Shown here: piece after piece, positions 10,527 through 19,808 of the stretch | Layout of the letters: the number at the start of each line of letters is the position of its first letter | How positions within the stretch are numbered: position 1 is the stretch's first letter | Source of the DNA: Microcystis viridis FACHB-1342 | GTDB lineage: Bacteria > Cyanobacteriota > Cyanobacteriia > Cyanobacteriales > Microcystaceae | Assembly (NCBI RefSeq): GCF_014698335.1 | Contig: NZ_JACJSV010000031.1 | Location: 1 to 54,149 of the forward strand | DNA: 54,149 nt | Direction of reading: 5' to 3' | Program-made: the position numbers and the translations under genes | The notes under the pieces: generated by a model | The model's input: only the letters and a program-made list of their open reading frames with translations | What the model was told of the DNA's origin: nothing | Databases searched by the model: none

Positions 10527-10676
10527 ATGAATATCAAGGATACATTACACAATTTTGTCCAGTACCTAACAGAGGCTTTCGCTCGCATTTTTAGTCCCAA
10601 CAATGATGAATATCCCGATGTGGGGATGCAGCCTTTTGATTCTGAACCTTACCATGCTTCCAAGGGTAATTCTTAA
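10527..10676 (+). CDS. Small hypothetical protein (49 residues)
   Basis: The ORF encodes 49 residues beginning MNIKDTLHNFVQYLTEAFAR. A strong ribosome-binding site (GGAGGG at 10513-10518) is placed 8 bases before the ATG. The first half is a predicted amphipathic helix and the second half is acidic and Pro-rich (NNDEYPDVGMQPFDSEP). No domain is recognised. The good ribosome-binding site and balanced amino-acid composition argue for a real gene; function is unknown. Its location between valS and the RTX gene gives no clue. Confidence 0.6.
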   Translation: MNIKDTLHNFVQYLTEAFARIFSPNNDEYPDVGMQPFDSEPYHASKGNS

Positions 10677-11046
10677 CTATAGCGATCCTAAATTATTTTT
10701 GCTCTTCGGTTTGTGTTATGCAATGGACGGGGGTTATAAAGGATGAAACCCTTATAGAAAAAGACATTACCGCAATTTTTGTCAATTGTTTGCGATCTGG
10801 AGCGAACTAATCAATTAAATCTCTTGCCAGATAAGAATTTAGTCGATTTATACCCCCCTATCGAACCATACCAAGTAACGAAAAACCAGATACTGTAAGA
10901 TCAAACTACTTCACTTTGAGTGTCCACAATCGGTCAGTCGAGTCTGACCCCAATCGGGGGCTTAGACCATTTTTTGGATGGCCCCATTTGGCTTTCAGGA
11001 CTGGCACCGGCGCGTCAACGCAAACAACAAATTTGGAGAAAAGATT

Positions 11047-13824
11047 ATGCCTACGCGAACCATCAATGGCAACAACAGCGGCAATACGATCAACGTCCTC
11101 GACGACACAGGCGGCTATAAGGTCACCGGGTCGGGATTCACCATCTCCCCTGGGGGGTCACCTCCATTCACCGACACCGATCTGGTGATCAACACCTTGG
11201 ACACCACCGGCGGCACCGACGTCGTCAATCTGTCCGGCTTGACCACAAACTCCGGTGTCAGCTTCACCAGCATCACCATCAACGGCGGCGGCGGCACCCA
11301 GAACGTTACCGGCAGCGGCTTCGCCGAGACGATCAGCACTGGTATTAGCAACGACGCCATCAATGCCGGCGCGGGCGATGACACTCTCATAGGCGGCGAC
11401 GGTGCCGATAGCATGGATGGGGGCGATGGCAGCGACACCTACAACATCGCTGGCTCACAGCTGGGTGGCGACACCTTCAACGACACGGGCGCTAGTGGCA
11501 GCGACACGATCAACGTCACCGGCGCCCTCTCCACTTTCCTGTCCTTCGGCGTCGCGGGGACGAACTACACCCTTATCAACGGGTCTCTGCCGACCTCAGC
11601 CGGCGCGACCTATCAGGGCATCGAGACCTTCAAAGGCAACAATTTTGCCATCAACGGCACCAACAACGGCAGCGACATCTTCGACCTCTCCGGGTTCAGC
11701 AGCGCCACCGGGGTGGGCGCGATCAACACCTTTAATGCCACCGGCGGCACCGACTACGTCAACGTCTCCACTGCGGATGCTGGGGTGACCATCAACGGCG
11801 GCAGCGGCACCCAGATCGTCGTCGGCAGCAGCTTCGCCGATACGATCAGCACTGGTAGCGGCAACGACAGCATCAATGCCGGCGCGGGCAATGACACCAT
11901 CACCGGCGGCGACGGTGCCGATAGCATGGACGGGGGCGACGGCGACGACACCTTCAACATCGCTGGCTTACAGCTGGGCGGCGACACTATCATCGGCGGC
12001 ACCGGCAACGACACGATCAGGAACACGGGTGCTGGTGCGCTGAGCATATCTTCATTCGGCCCGTCGGGCAGCGGCACCACCGCCACCTATTCCAGCATCG
12101 AGACCCTGGACGGCAACAATCAGGCCATCAACGGCAGCAACGCCACCAACGAGGTGGTCAACCTAAGCCTGATCGGCCAGCTGCTGAACGTCACCGGCGT
12201 CAGCATGGCTGACGGTGCCGACACGGTTTGGACGGCGGCGAGCCACAGCGGCCAAGTCACCGTCTATGACGGCGGCAACGGTACTGACACCATCAATCTG
12301 GTGTTGACTCCCCTGCAGCTTGGGGCTTTCAGTGTCGGCGATATCGGGTCGCTCAACACTTACGTTGCTGCTCCCACGGGTAAGACCCTCGCGCCCAGTG
12401 GAGGCACCATCAATATCGCGAGCCTCCAGTTCAAGGCTAAAAACTTCGAGTCGGCCACAGCCAACGTGCTAGATGATGGCCAGGTTTACAACATCACCGA
12501 TTGCTTGATCCCGATCAACAATGTGGTGGTGATGACCACGGCTAGTTATACGGATGTAGCCGGGAAAAGTAGCCTCATTGTGGGCACCGCAGCGAACAAC
12601 ACGATTCAGGCTGGTGATGGACAAGACTTGGTGTTTGGCCTTGCCGGAAACGACTCCATTACCGGAGGTGCGGATGAAGACTGCCTATTTGGCGGTGCGG
12701 GAGACGATACCTTCTTCGCCAACCTGAGCGAGGCTGAGTTTGACAACCTGCAAGGCGGGTCGGGGACAGACACTTTACAACGCACCACCACCGGCGGCCA
12801 GGGCAATCTGGTGTTGAATCAATTCTTGGCCACCAACGGCATCGAGCGGGTCAACCTGGATGCGGGTGGCCAAAATCGCGGGATTGATGGCAACGCGAAT
12901 GGCAATGTGCTTGATTTCAGTGCCACCACCTTTCTCTCTAACGGTGTCAATGGTTTAGGCGGGGACGACACCATTACTGCCACCAACGCCTCGGCTCGCA
13001 CCTATAATGGCGATGCCGGCAATGACACCCTGAACGGTGGTACACAGAATGATATCCTGAACGGTGGTGCCGACAATGACACCATCTCCGGTGGCGGCGG
13101 CAACGACACCATCAAGGGGGGGGTTGGTGCTGACAGTCTGAACGGCGGCGATAACGACGATACCTTCCTCGCCAACCTGAACGAGGCTGAGTTTGACAAC
13201 CTGCAAGGCGGGGATGGTATCGACACCTTGCAGCGAACCACAGATGGCGGCCAGGGCAATCTGGTGCTGAATCAATTCTTGGCCACCAACGGCATCGAGC
13301 GGGTCAACCTGGATGCGGGTGGCCAAAATCGCGGGATTGATGGCAACGCGAATGGCAATGTGCTTGATTTCAGTGCCACCACCTTTCTCTCTAACGGTGT
13401 CAATGGTTTAGGCGGGAACGACACCATTACTGCCACCAACGCCTCGGCTCGCACCTATAATGGCGATGCCGGCAATGACACCCTGAACGGTGGTACACAG
13501 AATGATATCCTGAACGGTGGTGCCGACAATGACACTCTGGTTGGCGGCCTCGGCAATGACTCCCTAACTGGGGGGATCGGCAATGACACGTTCCGCTTCG
13601 CAAGTGGTTTCGGTAACGATGTCATCACTGACTTCAGTGGGGGTGGTGCTGACAAGATTGACTTGTCTGCCTTTGGTCTCGGCGGCATCGGGGCTTTGAC
13701 GATTACTGTCGGCCCTGGTGCTGGTAACGACATCATTACGAGTCCTTCTACTCCAGGCTTCGGTCAGATTACCCTTGTAGGATTTGCGGGCACGTTAACT
13801 GCTAGTGACTTCATCTTTACTTGA
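11047..13824 (+). CDS. RTX-type calcium-binding repeat protein, probably secreted by a type I system
   Basis: A 925-residue protein counted from the ATG at 11047, chosen because GGAGAA lies 7 bases upstream; an in-frame ATG at 10978 has no such site. It has no N-terminal signal peptide. It is built from Gly/Asp-rich beta-roll blocks with GGxGxDxxx nonapeptides (for example NAGAGDDTLIGGDGADSMDG near residue 110, and again near 280, 520, 660 and 830), separated by longer beta-helix-like spacers. A 151-residue unit is duplicated near the end. The final ~80 residues (NDVITDFSGGGADKIDLSAF ... GFAGTLTASDFIFT) look like the uncleaved C-terminal type I secretion signal of serralysin-like RTX proteins. 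No catalytic domain is seen, so a surface-layer or adhesion role is an inference. The gene is strongly GC-rich and I find no HIP1 site in it, unlike its neighbours. No dedicated exporter is adjacent. Confidence 0.85.
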   Translation: MPTRTINGNNSGNTINVLDDTGGYKVTGSGFTISPGGSPPFTDTDLVINTLDTTGGTDVVNLSGLTTNSGVSFTSITINGGGGTQNVTGSGFAETISTGISNDAINAGAGDDTLIGGDGADSMDGGDGSDTYNIAGSQLGGDTFNDTGASGSDTINVTGALSTFLSFGVAGTNYTLINGSLPTSAGATYQGIETFKGNNFAINGTNNGSDIFDLSGFSSATGVGAINTFNATGGTDYVNVSTADAGVTINGGSGTQIVVGSSFADTISTGSGNDSINAGAGNDTITGGDGADSMDGGDGDDTFNIAGLQLGGDTIIGGTGNDTIRNTGAGALSISSFGPSGSGTTATYSSIETLDGNNQAINGSNATNEVVNLSLIGQLLNVTGVSMADGADTVWTAASHSGQVTVYDGGNGTDTINLVLTPLQLGAFSVGDIGSLNTYVAAPTGKTLAPSGGTINIASLQFKAKNFESATANVLDDGQVYNITDCLIPINNVVVMTTASYTDVAGKSSLIVGTAANNTIQAGDGQDLVFGLAGNDSITGGADEDCLFGGAGDDTFFANLSEAEFDNLQGGSGTDTLQRTTTGGQGNLVLNQFLATNGIERVNLDAGGQNRGIDGNANGNVLDFSATTFLSNGVNGLGGDDTITATNASARTYNGDAGNDTLNGGTQNDILNGGADNDTISGGGGNDTIKGGVGADSLNGGDNDDTFLANLNEAEFDNLQGGDGIDTLQRTTDGGQGNLVLNQFLATNGIERVNLDAGGQNRGIDGNANGNVLDFSATTFLSNGVNGLGGNDTITATNASARTYNGDAGNDTLNGGTQNDILNGGADNDTLVGGLGNDSLTGGIGNDTFRFASGFGNDVITDFSGGGADKIDLSAFGLGGIGALTITVGPGAGNDIITSPSTPGFGQITLVGFAGTLTASDFIFT
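12712..13528 (+). repeat. Tandem duplication of 453 bp inside the RTX gene
   Basis: Bases ~12712-13075 and ~13165-13528 are nearly identical, offset by 453 bases (151 codons). The longest shared part covers the NQFLATNGIERVNLDAGGQ region through NGGTQNDILNGGADNDT. Confidence 0.9.
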
Positions 13825-13854
13825 AAGAGGGTATAGGGTGTGGGGTGTGGGCTT

Positions 13855-13892
13855 CGGCCGTGAGCTTTTGCGTTCGACAAAAGCTCACGCCG
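13855..13892. repeat. Strong hairpin after the RTX gene
   Basis: Arms 13855-13870 and 13878-13892 pair over 15 bases with one bulged C around the loop CGTTCGA. No T-run follows on either strand, so it is more likely a REP-like palindrome than an intrinsic terminator, though it could protect the RTX mRNA 3' end. Confidence 0.6.
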
Positions 13893-13934
13893 AGGTCTGA
13901 ACGGGTGTAGGGAAGGAAACCTCTTTCATCTCTG

Positions 13935-14065
13935 GTGGTGAAAATTTTTTCATCGGGACTGACTCCCGCGAATGGCTCGGAACGAGAAGCTCTCTGGGAT
14001 GTCATTGGCTCGATTCAAGGATTACTGATTGGGGACAAAGGATACCTTTTTTTGACCACAACAAC
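13935..14065 (+). pseudogene. Fragment of an IS982-like transposase
   Basis: The frame reads SPANGSEREALWDVIG then SIQGLLIGDKGYL (the start is written as SGLTPANG here), which resembles the conserved middle part of IS982 transposases around the second catalytic Asp (LIGDKGY). The frame then breaks. No terminal repeats could be located. Confidence 0.5.
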
Positions 14066-14226
14066 GATAAGGAACTTGCTTAGGAATAATATCCCAGCCA
14101 GAAAATCGCTCTGTAGAAGAACCAGACCAGCCAGATGGTAAATTATCAAAGCGCAAGTCCCTAACTGCTTTGAGATAAAAGTTATGGGTAGGGATAATAA
14201 CCCTACCTGATTTTATAGGAAAATAA

Positions 14227-14607
14227 TTAATCCTCTGCTTGCCAATCGGGACAACTATCACTATCCCAACCGTAGGGATGGAAACCGCAGACGAGAAGAT
14301 TGCCTCCGTAGATATAACCGTGATAATTACGGCAACCGATACAAGCAGCATGGGTATTAGGATCGGGGTTAACCTTAGGAGTGAGGGTAAAATCCGAGGG
14401 TTCGTCTAATTCCGAAAATAGGGATTCATCGAGGTTAAAAAATTCTTCTAATTCCTGGGGTAAAACCTCTTGAATAAACTGTTCCAGATCGATGATAATT
14501 TCCTCATTGATTTCTTCAATAGCTTGGGTCACTTCTTGGAAAAAATTTTCAATTCCCAGTGCCACAGTTTCGATCACTTCCCAAAAATCCTTCTGCCAAT
14601 CGTCCAT
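14227..14607 (-). CDS. Conserved cyanobacterial hypothetical protein with C-terminal Cys cluster
   Basis: 126 residues. Residues 1-70 are very acidic and helical (EVIETVALGIENFFQEV, then IEEINEEIIIDLEQF). The C-terminal 40 residues hold four cysteines in the order C-x2-C ... C ... C (CIGCRNYHGYIYGG, VCGFHPYGW, SCPDW), which could bind a metal. I recognise the type as a small protein common in cyanobacteria, without a known function. It lies 59 bases downstream of the next minus-strand gene and may be cotranscribed with it. Confidence 0.75.
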   Translation of the reverse strand: MDDWQKDFWEVIETVALGIENFFQEVTQAIEEINEEIIIDLEQFIQEVLPQELEEFFNLDESLFSELDEPSDFTLTPKVNPDPNTHAACIGCRNYHGYIYGGNLLVCGFHPYGWDSDSCPDWQAED

Positions 14608-14666
14608 GTTTATACTTGCATCCCTTGTCTGGTAATAATTAGTTATTTATCCCTAAAATCTAGGTT

Positions 14667-15032
14667 TTAATCCTGTTGCAGTTTCCGTAATTCCTCCTGA
14701 AGACGTTCCACCTTTTGCCGCAATTCATCTACTTTGGGATCAGCTGCTTTGGTGTCCTCCTCATCTTCAATAATTTCTATCCGTCGGGGTTCATGGGGAA
14801 TATTAGATTCGTTAGCTGTCACCGGTTGCTGTTGTGCCTGTTTCACCAACTCATCGACGTATTTCCTCGCTTCTTCTGCGTTTATTTCGCCGCGAGAAAT
14901 CATTTCATCGGCTAATTTTTGGGCTTGATTTCTTAATTCTTGTAAATTTACTTCAGCTTTTTCGGCGGCATAAGTAGCAATGCCTACGCCCAAATAAACT
15001 GCTTTTTTGACTAAATCACCTAAGTTGGCCAT
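14667..15032 (-). CDS. Phasin-like coiled-coil protein
   Basis: 121 residues from the ATG at 15032 (MANLGDLVKKAVYLGVGIAT), preferred over the further upstream start at 15089 because an AGGA site precedes it and the upstream codons look untranslated. The N-terminal half resembles phasin/PhaF-like helices (QELRNQAQKLADEMISRGEI, then EEARKYVDELVKQAQ), followed by an acidic linker and a C-terminal coiled coil (KVDELRQKVERLQEELRKLQ). Such proteins are found in many cyanobacteria; in other bacteria phasins coat polyhydroxyalkanoate granules. No PHA genes are in the window, so that role is only a possibility. Confidence 0.7.
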   Translation of the reverse strand: MANLGDLVKKAVYLGVGIATYAAEKAEVNLQELRNQAQKLADEMISRGEINAEEARKYVDELVKQAQQQPVTANESNIPHEPRRIEIIEDEEDTKAADPKVDELRQKVERLQEELRKLQQD

Positions 15033-15110
15033 AACAAAAATCCTGAATCGATCGCTCTTACTTCCTAGAATAAACGATCCTTCTCCCAAATGGAGATGGG
15101 TTTTGGGAGT

Positions 15111-15265
15111 CAGTGAACAGTGAACAGTAATCAGTAATCAGTGAACGCTTGCGCCGCTAATGTAACACCATGAACATTTTTCAGCCAATATCCAAGAGAG
15201 CCATCAGTGAACTGAAAACTCACATCTGATAACTGGTAACTGATAACTGGTAACTGATCACTGAT
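15111..15265. repeat. Stuttering short repeats (CAGTGAAC/AACTGATAACTGGT)
   Basis: Runs of 7-14 base units such as CAGTGAACAGTGAACAG and TAACTGGTAACTGATAACTG lie between the phasin-like gene and hemB. Related arrays occur at 30604-30752, 33638-33672 and 36889-36937. Confidence 0.8.
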
Positions 15266-15439
15266 GAGGTAAAGTTTTGTAAAGAGATGAGGTGGTGGCA
15301 ACAGCAAAAGTGATCGCTATAAAGATTAAATTTTAGTCAAATTGCTGGTTTTTCGCCCTCAAAACGACGATAAAGCCTCATTAGGTCAAAAATAATCTAA
15401 ATAGTTTGATTAAGCTCAAAATAACTAAATATTGCGGAT

Positions 15440-15465
15440 AGCTGCCGGCAGCCAGCTGCCGGCTG
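15440..15465. repeat. Overlapping palindromes upstream of hemB
   Basis: AGCTGCCGGC occurs twice within 26 bases, and GCTGCCGGCAGC is its own reverse complement. It lies about 80 bases before hemB and could be an operator or a small hairpin. Confidence 0.4.
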
Positions 15466-15543
15466 AATCGATTTGTGTTCATCCTCAGCAAAGATTTAAA
15501 CTAAAGAATCGAGACAAGATTCCCGATTTAATCACAAAAAACT

Positions 15544-16530
15544 ATGTTTCCTATTCATCGCCCCCGTCGTCTGCGTCAAACCCCTCAAATGCGCCGTCTG
15601 GTGAGTGAAACCGTCTTGACAGCCAATGACTTTATCTATCCCCTTTTCGCTACGACGGGGGAAGGTATTGCCCGGGAAGTCAAATCGATGCCGGGAGTGT
15701 ACCAATTATCAATCGATAAAATTGTTGATGAAGCCAAGGAAGTGCGGGATTTAGGAATTCCAGCGATTATTTTATTCGGGCTGCCAGAAAGTAAAGACAC
15801 AGAGGCGACGGGAGCATGGCACGATCATGGTATTGTGCAGAAAGCGGCCACAGCAATTAAAGAGGCAGTTCCCGATCTACTCATTGTCGCCGATACTTGT
15901 TTGTGTGAATATACCAACCATGGTCATTGTGGTTATCTGCAAACGGGGGATTTAACCGGCAGGGTGTTAAATGATCCCACTCTGGAATTATTGCAAAAAA
16001 CCGCCGTTTCTCAGGTAAAAGCGGGAGTGGATATCATTGCACCGTCGGGAATGATGGATGGTTTTGTGCAGGCAATTCGTCAAGGATTGGATGAGGCGGG
16101 TTATAGTGATACACCGATTCTTTCCTATACGGCTAAATATGCCTCTGCCTATTATGGGCCGTTTCGGGATGCGGCTGATTCTACCCCCCAATTCGGCGAT
16201 CGCAGAACCTACCAAATGGATCCGGGTAATGCCAGGGAAGCCTTAAAAGAGGTGGAATTAGACCTATTAGAGGGAGCAGATATGTTAATGGTAAAACCTG
16301 CCCTATCTTACCTGGATATTATCTGGAGAATCAAGGAAATGACTAATTTACCCGTGGCTGCCTACAATGTGTCGGGGGAATATTCAATGATTAAAGCGGC
16401 GGCGTTAAATGGCTGGATTGACGAAAAACGGGTGACTTTAGAGACTTTAACCAGCTTTAAACGGGCGGGTGCCGATATTATCTTAACCTACCACGCTAAG
16501 GATGCCGTGCGCTGGTTAGCAGAGGGTTAA
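15544..16530 (+). CDS. hemB: Delta-aminolevulinic acid dehydratase (porphobilinogen synthase)
   Basis: Condenses two 5-aminolevulinate molecules to porphobilinogen in tetrapyrrole (heme, chlorophyll, bilin) synthesis; cytoplasmic, usually octameric. At 328 residues it has the normal length. The active-site lysines are visible in [17 protein letters not shown] (near residue 200) and [15 protein letters not shown] (near 253). [14 protein letters not shown] near 120 carries the cysteines of the zinc-type site. [20 protein letters not shown] is also typical. The start [20 protein letters not shown] matches the family. It is a single gene. Confidence 0.97.
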   Translation: MFPIHRPRRLRQTPQMRRLVSETVLTANDFIYPLFATTGEGIAREVKSMPGVYQLSIDKIVDEAKEVRDLGIPAIILFGLPESKDTEATGAWHDHGIVQKAATAIKEAVPDLLIVADTCLCEYTNHGHCGYLQTGDLTGRVLNDPTLELLQKTAVSQVKAGVDIIAPSGMMDGFVQAIRQGLDEAGYSDTPILSYTAKYASAYYGPFRDAADSTPQFGDRRTYQMDPGNAREALKEVELDLLEGADMLMVKPALSYLDIIWRIKEMTNLPVAAYNVSGEYSMIKAAALNGWIDEKRVTLETLTSFKRAGADIILTYHAKDAVRWLAEG

Positions 16531-16647
16531 ACTTGATGATTGAACCCACCATGCCGATTATTGAGTAGGTAGGCACAATTCATTCAAGCAACTACATAGC
16601 GCACTGCTGCAACAATTTGTAACCGATCGTGGAATCTATGATGCCTT

Positions 16648-19293
16648 TTATTTTTGGGTGTTCAAGTGCCGACGGTTCCACAGTTTTAGTCCTTCAAACC
16701 AGAAAATACTGACAACTCCAGAAACTAAGCTGACCAGCAAATCATCAGTATGTAGAAATGAAAAGCCGAACAGGTGTCGTAACAAGGGAACATAGAGAAC
16801 TAATCCCAAAAACAGCAGTCCACCGCCGATCACCCACCACAAAGCCTGATTAGGAGCTTGGAGCATTTCTGGAATCGTTCGGGACCAGGAACGATTGGTG
16901 AGAATCATAGCCAGGTTAGAGATAATCAATGTCGTAAATGCTAAGGCGCGAGCATTAAATTCACTATTGCCGTTGCTATAGGCGATCGCAAATACAATAA
17001 CCAGTACCACTAAAACGCTGGTTCCTTGAAGCAAGGCTAATCGCAACGTCCGACGACTGAACAAGGGTTCTTTAGGATTACGGGGGGGACGACGCATAAT
17101 ATCGCTTTCTGCCGGTTCAGCTTCAAACACAACCGTGCAGGCCGGATCGATAATTAAGTGCAGAAAGGCAATGTGGATCGGGAGTAGCACCAAGGGCCAG
17201 CCAAACATGACTGGAATCAAGGACATACCCGCGATCGGAACGTGAACGGCCAAGGTATAGGCCATCCCCTTTTTCAGGTTGTCAAAGATACGTCTGCCCA
17301 GTTTGACCGATTCGACAATGGATGAAAAATCATCTTTCAACAGGACCAAATCGGCAGACTCGCGCGCTACATCCGTACCTCGTTCACCCATGGCAATGCC
17401 GATATGGGCAGACTTGAGGGCCGGGGCATCGTTGACACCATCACCGGTCATGGCCACAATTTCCCCGGAGCGTTTCAGTGCATTGACAATCAATAGTTTT
17501 TGTTCGGGGACGACACGGGCAAAGATGTTGGTGCTTTGAATGCGATCGCGCAGTTCCGACTCACCCATTTGCTCCAGTTCCCTACCGGTGATCACCTTGT
17601 CTAAAGGCCTGAGTCCAATCTGACGGGCAATGTTCTGGGCTGTTACCGGATAATCACCCGTAATCATGACAACGCGAATTCCCGCACCATAGCATTCAGC
17701 GATCGCAGGTGCCACAGTAGGACGCACGGGGTCTTCCAGTCCGATCAGTCCCACAAATTCAAACTCAAAGTCGTGTTGTTGAACAGGTAAGCGATCGTCA
17801 GATTCTAAGTAGGCTAGAGGCCCGGATGACTCAAGAGCGTGAGTTTTGGGTAATGTTCCCATTTTGCGTCCTTGGGCAACTCCCAGAACTCGCAAACCCT
17901 CTCCGGCCATTGCCTGGATCTGTTCGACAAGCTCCTGTTGTTGAATCGGGCTGAAATGGCAGAGATCGGCGATCGCTTCTGGGGCCCCTTTTGCCGCAAC
18001 GGTAAGCTCCCCCGTCAGGGATTCCCAGACACAGGACATGGCCAAGAGATCGGTGGACAGGGGATATTCGCGCAGTAGTTGCCAATCGCTATGCAGGTGT
18101 TCAGTCTTGGCTAGGTAATCCCAACCAATTTGCTGCAACGCTTTCTCCATCGGGTCAAAGGGATCTTTGCGACTCGCTAGAATACCAAACTCGATCAGGG
18201 GATGAAGGACTTCGGGCAAGGGTTCGCGCTCGTGGAGCGTCACATCGTACAGATAAGCATTGGAGCCGCTGTAAACCAACAATTGTTTGACGGCCATTTG
18301 GTTCAATGTCAGGGTTCCAGTCTTATCGACACAAAGAACGGTGACAGAACCCAGGGTTTCAACCACTGGAATGCGACGGGTTAGTACCTGTTTTTGCGAG
18401 AATCGCCACGCTCCCAGAGCCAGAAAGATGGCCAGGACCACCGGAATTTCATTGGGCAAAATTGCCATCGCCAGGGCTAATCCTGCCAAAAAGCCATGCA
18501 ACCAATCGGCCCGGGTTAATCCATAAATCACGACCACCGCCGCACAAATGGCCAGCGCGATCATCGTCAATTTACCGACAATGCGACGGGTTTCTTTTTG
18601 TAAGACCGTGTCTTCCGGTTCAACCGTTTGCAGAGCTTTGCCAATTTTTCCCATTTCAGTGCCGATACCCGTTGCTTGCACCTGGGCAATGCCCTGCCCT
18701 TGTACCGCCAGAGTGCCAGAATAGACAGTGGGTAAGTCGTCTCCACCCGGTCTCAAGGTGGCTGAAAGCTGCTTCGGGTCTTCTTCTAGCTGGATGGTGC
18801 GTTTCCTGACCGGAACAGACTCTCCGGTTAACAGCGATTCATCAATCGTCAAGTGAGTGGACCACAGCAAAATCGCATCCGCAGGAACGCGATCGCCCTC
18901 CTCCACCACGATCAGATCGCCCTGTACCACTTCCCGGCCGGCAATCCGCTGCCGTTCCCCATCTCGAATCACCAAGGCCCGCGGACTGGATAAGTCCCGC
19001 AGTGCTTCTAGAGAACGTTCCGTTTTTTGCTCCTGGTAAAGATTGATGCCAATAATAAAAAAGACAAACCCCAGTAAAATTAGAGCTTCTTGTGCATCAC
19101 CCAAAAAGAGGTAGATGACACCACAGGCAATTAGGAGCAGGAAAATCGGCTCTTGGATAATGTCTAGGGCGATGGTTAAAAAAGTACGATGCTGAGTTGA
19201 GGGGAGTTCGTTGTAGCCGTGCTGTTTCAAGCGCTCACTAGCTTCTTGGCTAGACAACCCGTTAAACTGCCTATTTTGTATAGGTGCAACCAT
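16648..19293 (-). CDS. P-type cation-transporting ATPase
   Basis: An 881-residue membrane pump. The actuator motif TGES is at 156-159, the phosphorylated Asp at D323 in CVDKTGTLTLNQ, and the hinge in MTGDGVNDAPALK near 620. There is an N-terminal cation_ATPase_N domain (LSSQEASERLKQHGYNEL) and about ten membrane segments. The overall build resembles PacL/SERCA-like P2 ATPases, but the M4 motif reads PNEIP (280-284) instead of PEGLP and the M6 segment reads HLIIDPACTVVFEAE, so the ion cannot be named. It belongs to a bacterial subgroup of 'cation-translocating P-type ATPases' of unknown specificity. It stands alone and is divergent from the following repeats. Confidence 0.9.
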   Translation of the reverse strand: MVAPIQNRQFNGLSSQEASERLKQHGYNELPSTQHRTFLTIALDIIQEPIFLLLIACGVIYLFLGDAQEALILLGFVFFIIGINLYQEQKTERSLEALRDLSSPRALVIRDGERQRIAGREVVQGDLIVVEEGDRVPADAILLWSTHLTIDESLLTGESVPVRKRTIQLEEDPKQLSATLRPGGDDLPTVYSGTLAVQGQGIAQVQATGIGTEMGKIGKALQTVEPEDTVLQKETRRIVGKLTMIALAICAAVVVIYGLTRADWLHGFLAGLALAMAILPNEIPVVLAIFLALGAWRFSQKQVLTRRIPVVETLGSVTVLCVDKTGTLTLNQMAVKQLLVYSGSNAYLYDVTLHEREPLPEVLHPLIEFGILASRKDPFDPMEKALQQIGWDYLAKTEHLHSDWQLLREYPLSTDLLAMSCVWESLTGELTVAAKGAPEAIADLCHFSPIQQQELVEQIQAMAGEGLRVLGVAQGRKMGTLPKTHALESSGPLAYLESDDRLPVQQHDFEFEFVGLIGLEDPVRPTVAPAIAECYGAGIRVVMITGDYPVTAQNIARQIGLRPLDKVITGRELEQMGESELRDRIQSTNIFARVVPEQKLLIVNALKRSGEIVAMTGDGVNDAPALKSAHIGIAMGERGTDVARESADLVLLKDDFSSIVESVKLGRRIFDNLKKGMAYTLAVHVPIAGMSLIPVMFGWPLVLLPIHIAFLHLIIDPACTVVFEAEPAESDIMRRPPRNPKEPLFSRRTLRLALLQGTSVLVVLVIVFAIAYSNGNSEFNARALAFTTLIISNLAMILTNRSWSRTIPEMLQAPNQALWWVIGGGLLFLGLVLYVPLLRHLFGFSFLHTDDLLVSLVSGVVSIFWFEGLKLWNRRHLNTQK

Positions 19294-19807
19294 AACAATT
19301 ACCTAGGTTTTTCACACAGGCTATTCTCGCACACAGAGAGTGGGTAAGCTGTACTGAATTTAAACTGCGTATTAACAATTTTAGTACAAATGCTCAAACT
19401 TCCTCTCCCTGCTCCCAACTCTGACACTCCGGTGCAGTCTTAACGGCTAATTTAAGTAGCTGGTTATAATTAAATTAAAAATGGATTTTAGGTTCGATCC
19501 CCCCTGCCCCCCTTGATAAGGGGTGTGCCGATCCCCCCTTAGTCCCCCCTTTAATCCCCCCTTAATAAGGGGGGCATCTGACAACTTTTAACGCCTACCT
19601 ACTTAGATAGTCAAGAGCTTGGCCGGTCGTCAAGACCAAATTAGGTTATAAGCTCAGACGCATCTTAACCGCCTATCCTTAGATTAGCTGAATCTCCCCC
19701 AATCCTTTTACTAAGTACCTAAGCAAAATTAATTACACATATCTAACCCCCCCTTTGCCTATTGCCTATTGCCTCTCCTAACCAAGAAGTTAATTTTTTT
19801 CTAGTGC
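19294..19807. other. Intergenic region filled with repeats
   Basis: It holds a C/G-run repeat (about 19488-19602) with several GATCCCCCCTT units and inverted CCCCTTGATAAGGGG- and CCCCCCTTAATAAGGGGGG-type arms, then a 95 bp MITE. No gene. Confidence 0.7.
19488..19602. repeat. C-run/G-run intergenic repeat
   Basis: Nested inverted pairs (CCCCTTGATAAGGGG; CCCCCCTTAATAAGGGGGG) are followed by GCATCTGACAAC and CCTACCTAC. The distal half is shared with 6934-6980. Confidence 0.7.
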
Positions 19808-19808
19808 T
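19714..19808. mobile_element. MITE copy 1 (TA-flanked), inserted in a stop codon
   Basis: It starts AGTACCTAAGCAAAATTAAT and ends with the imperfect inverse of that (AGCACTAG... read on the minus strand). TA lies on both sides (19712-19713 and 19809-19810). The insertion lies in the stop codon of the recombinase gene; the codon reads TAA now and would read TAG without the element. No transposase lies inside. Confidence 0.65.

Noticed and set aside
11115-13736. Series of minus-strand open frames opposite the RTX gene, rich in Pro, Ser and Val
   Set aside because: They are the complement of GC-rich Gly/Asp repeats; composition is artefactual and no start has a ribosome-binding site.
19480-19520. 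GGTTCGATCC motif resembling a tRNA T-arm
   Set aside because: No matching acceptor or anticodon stems; it belongs to the C-run repeat. No tRNA or rRNA gene was found in the window.
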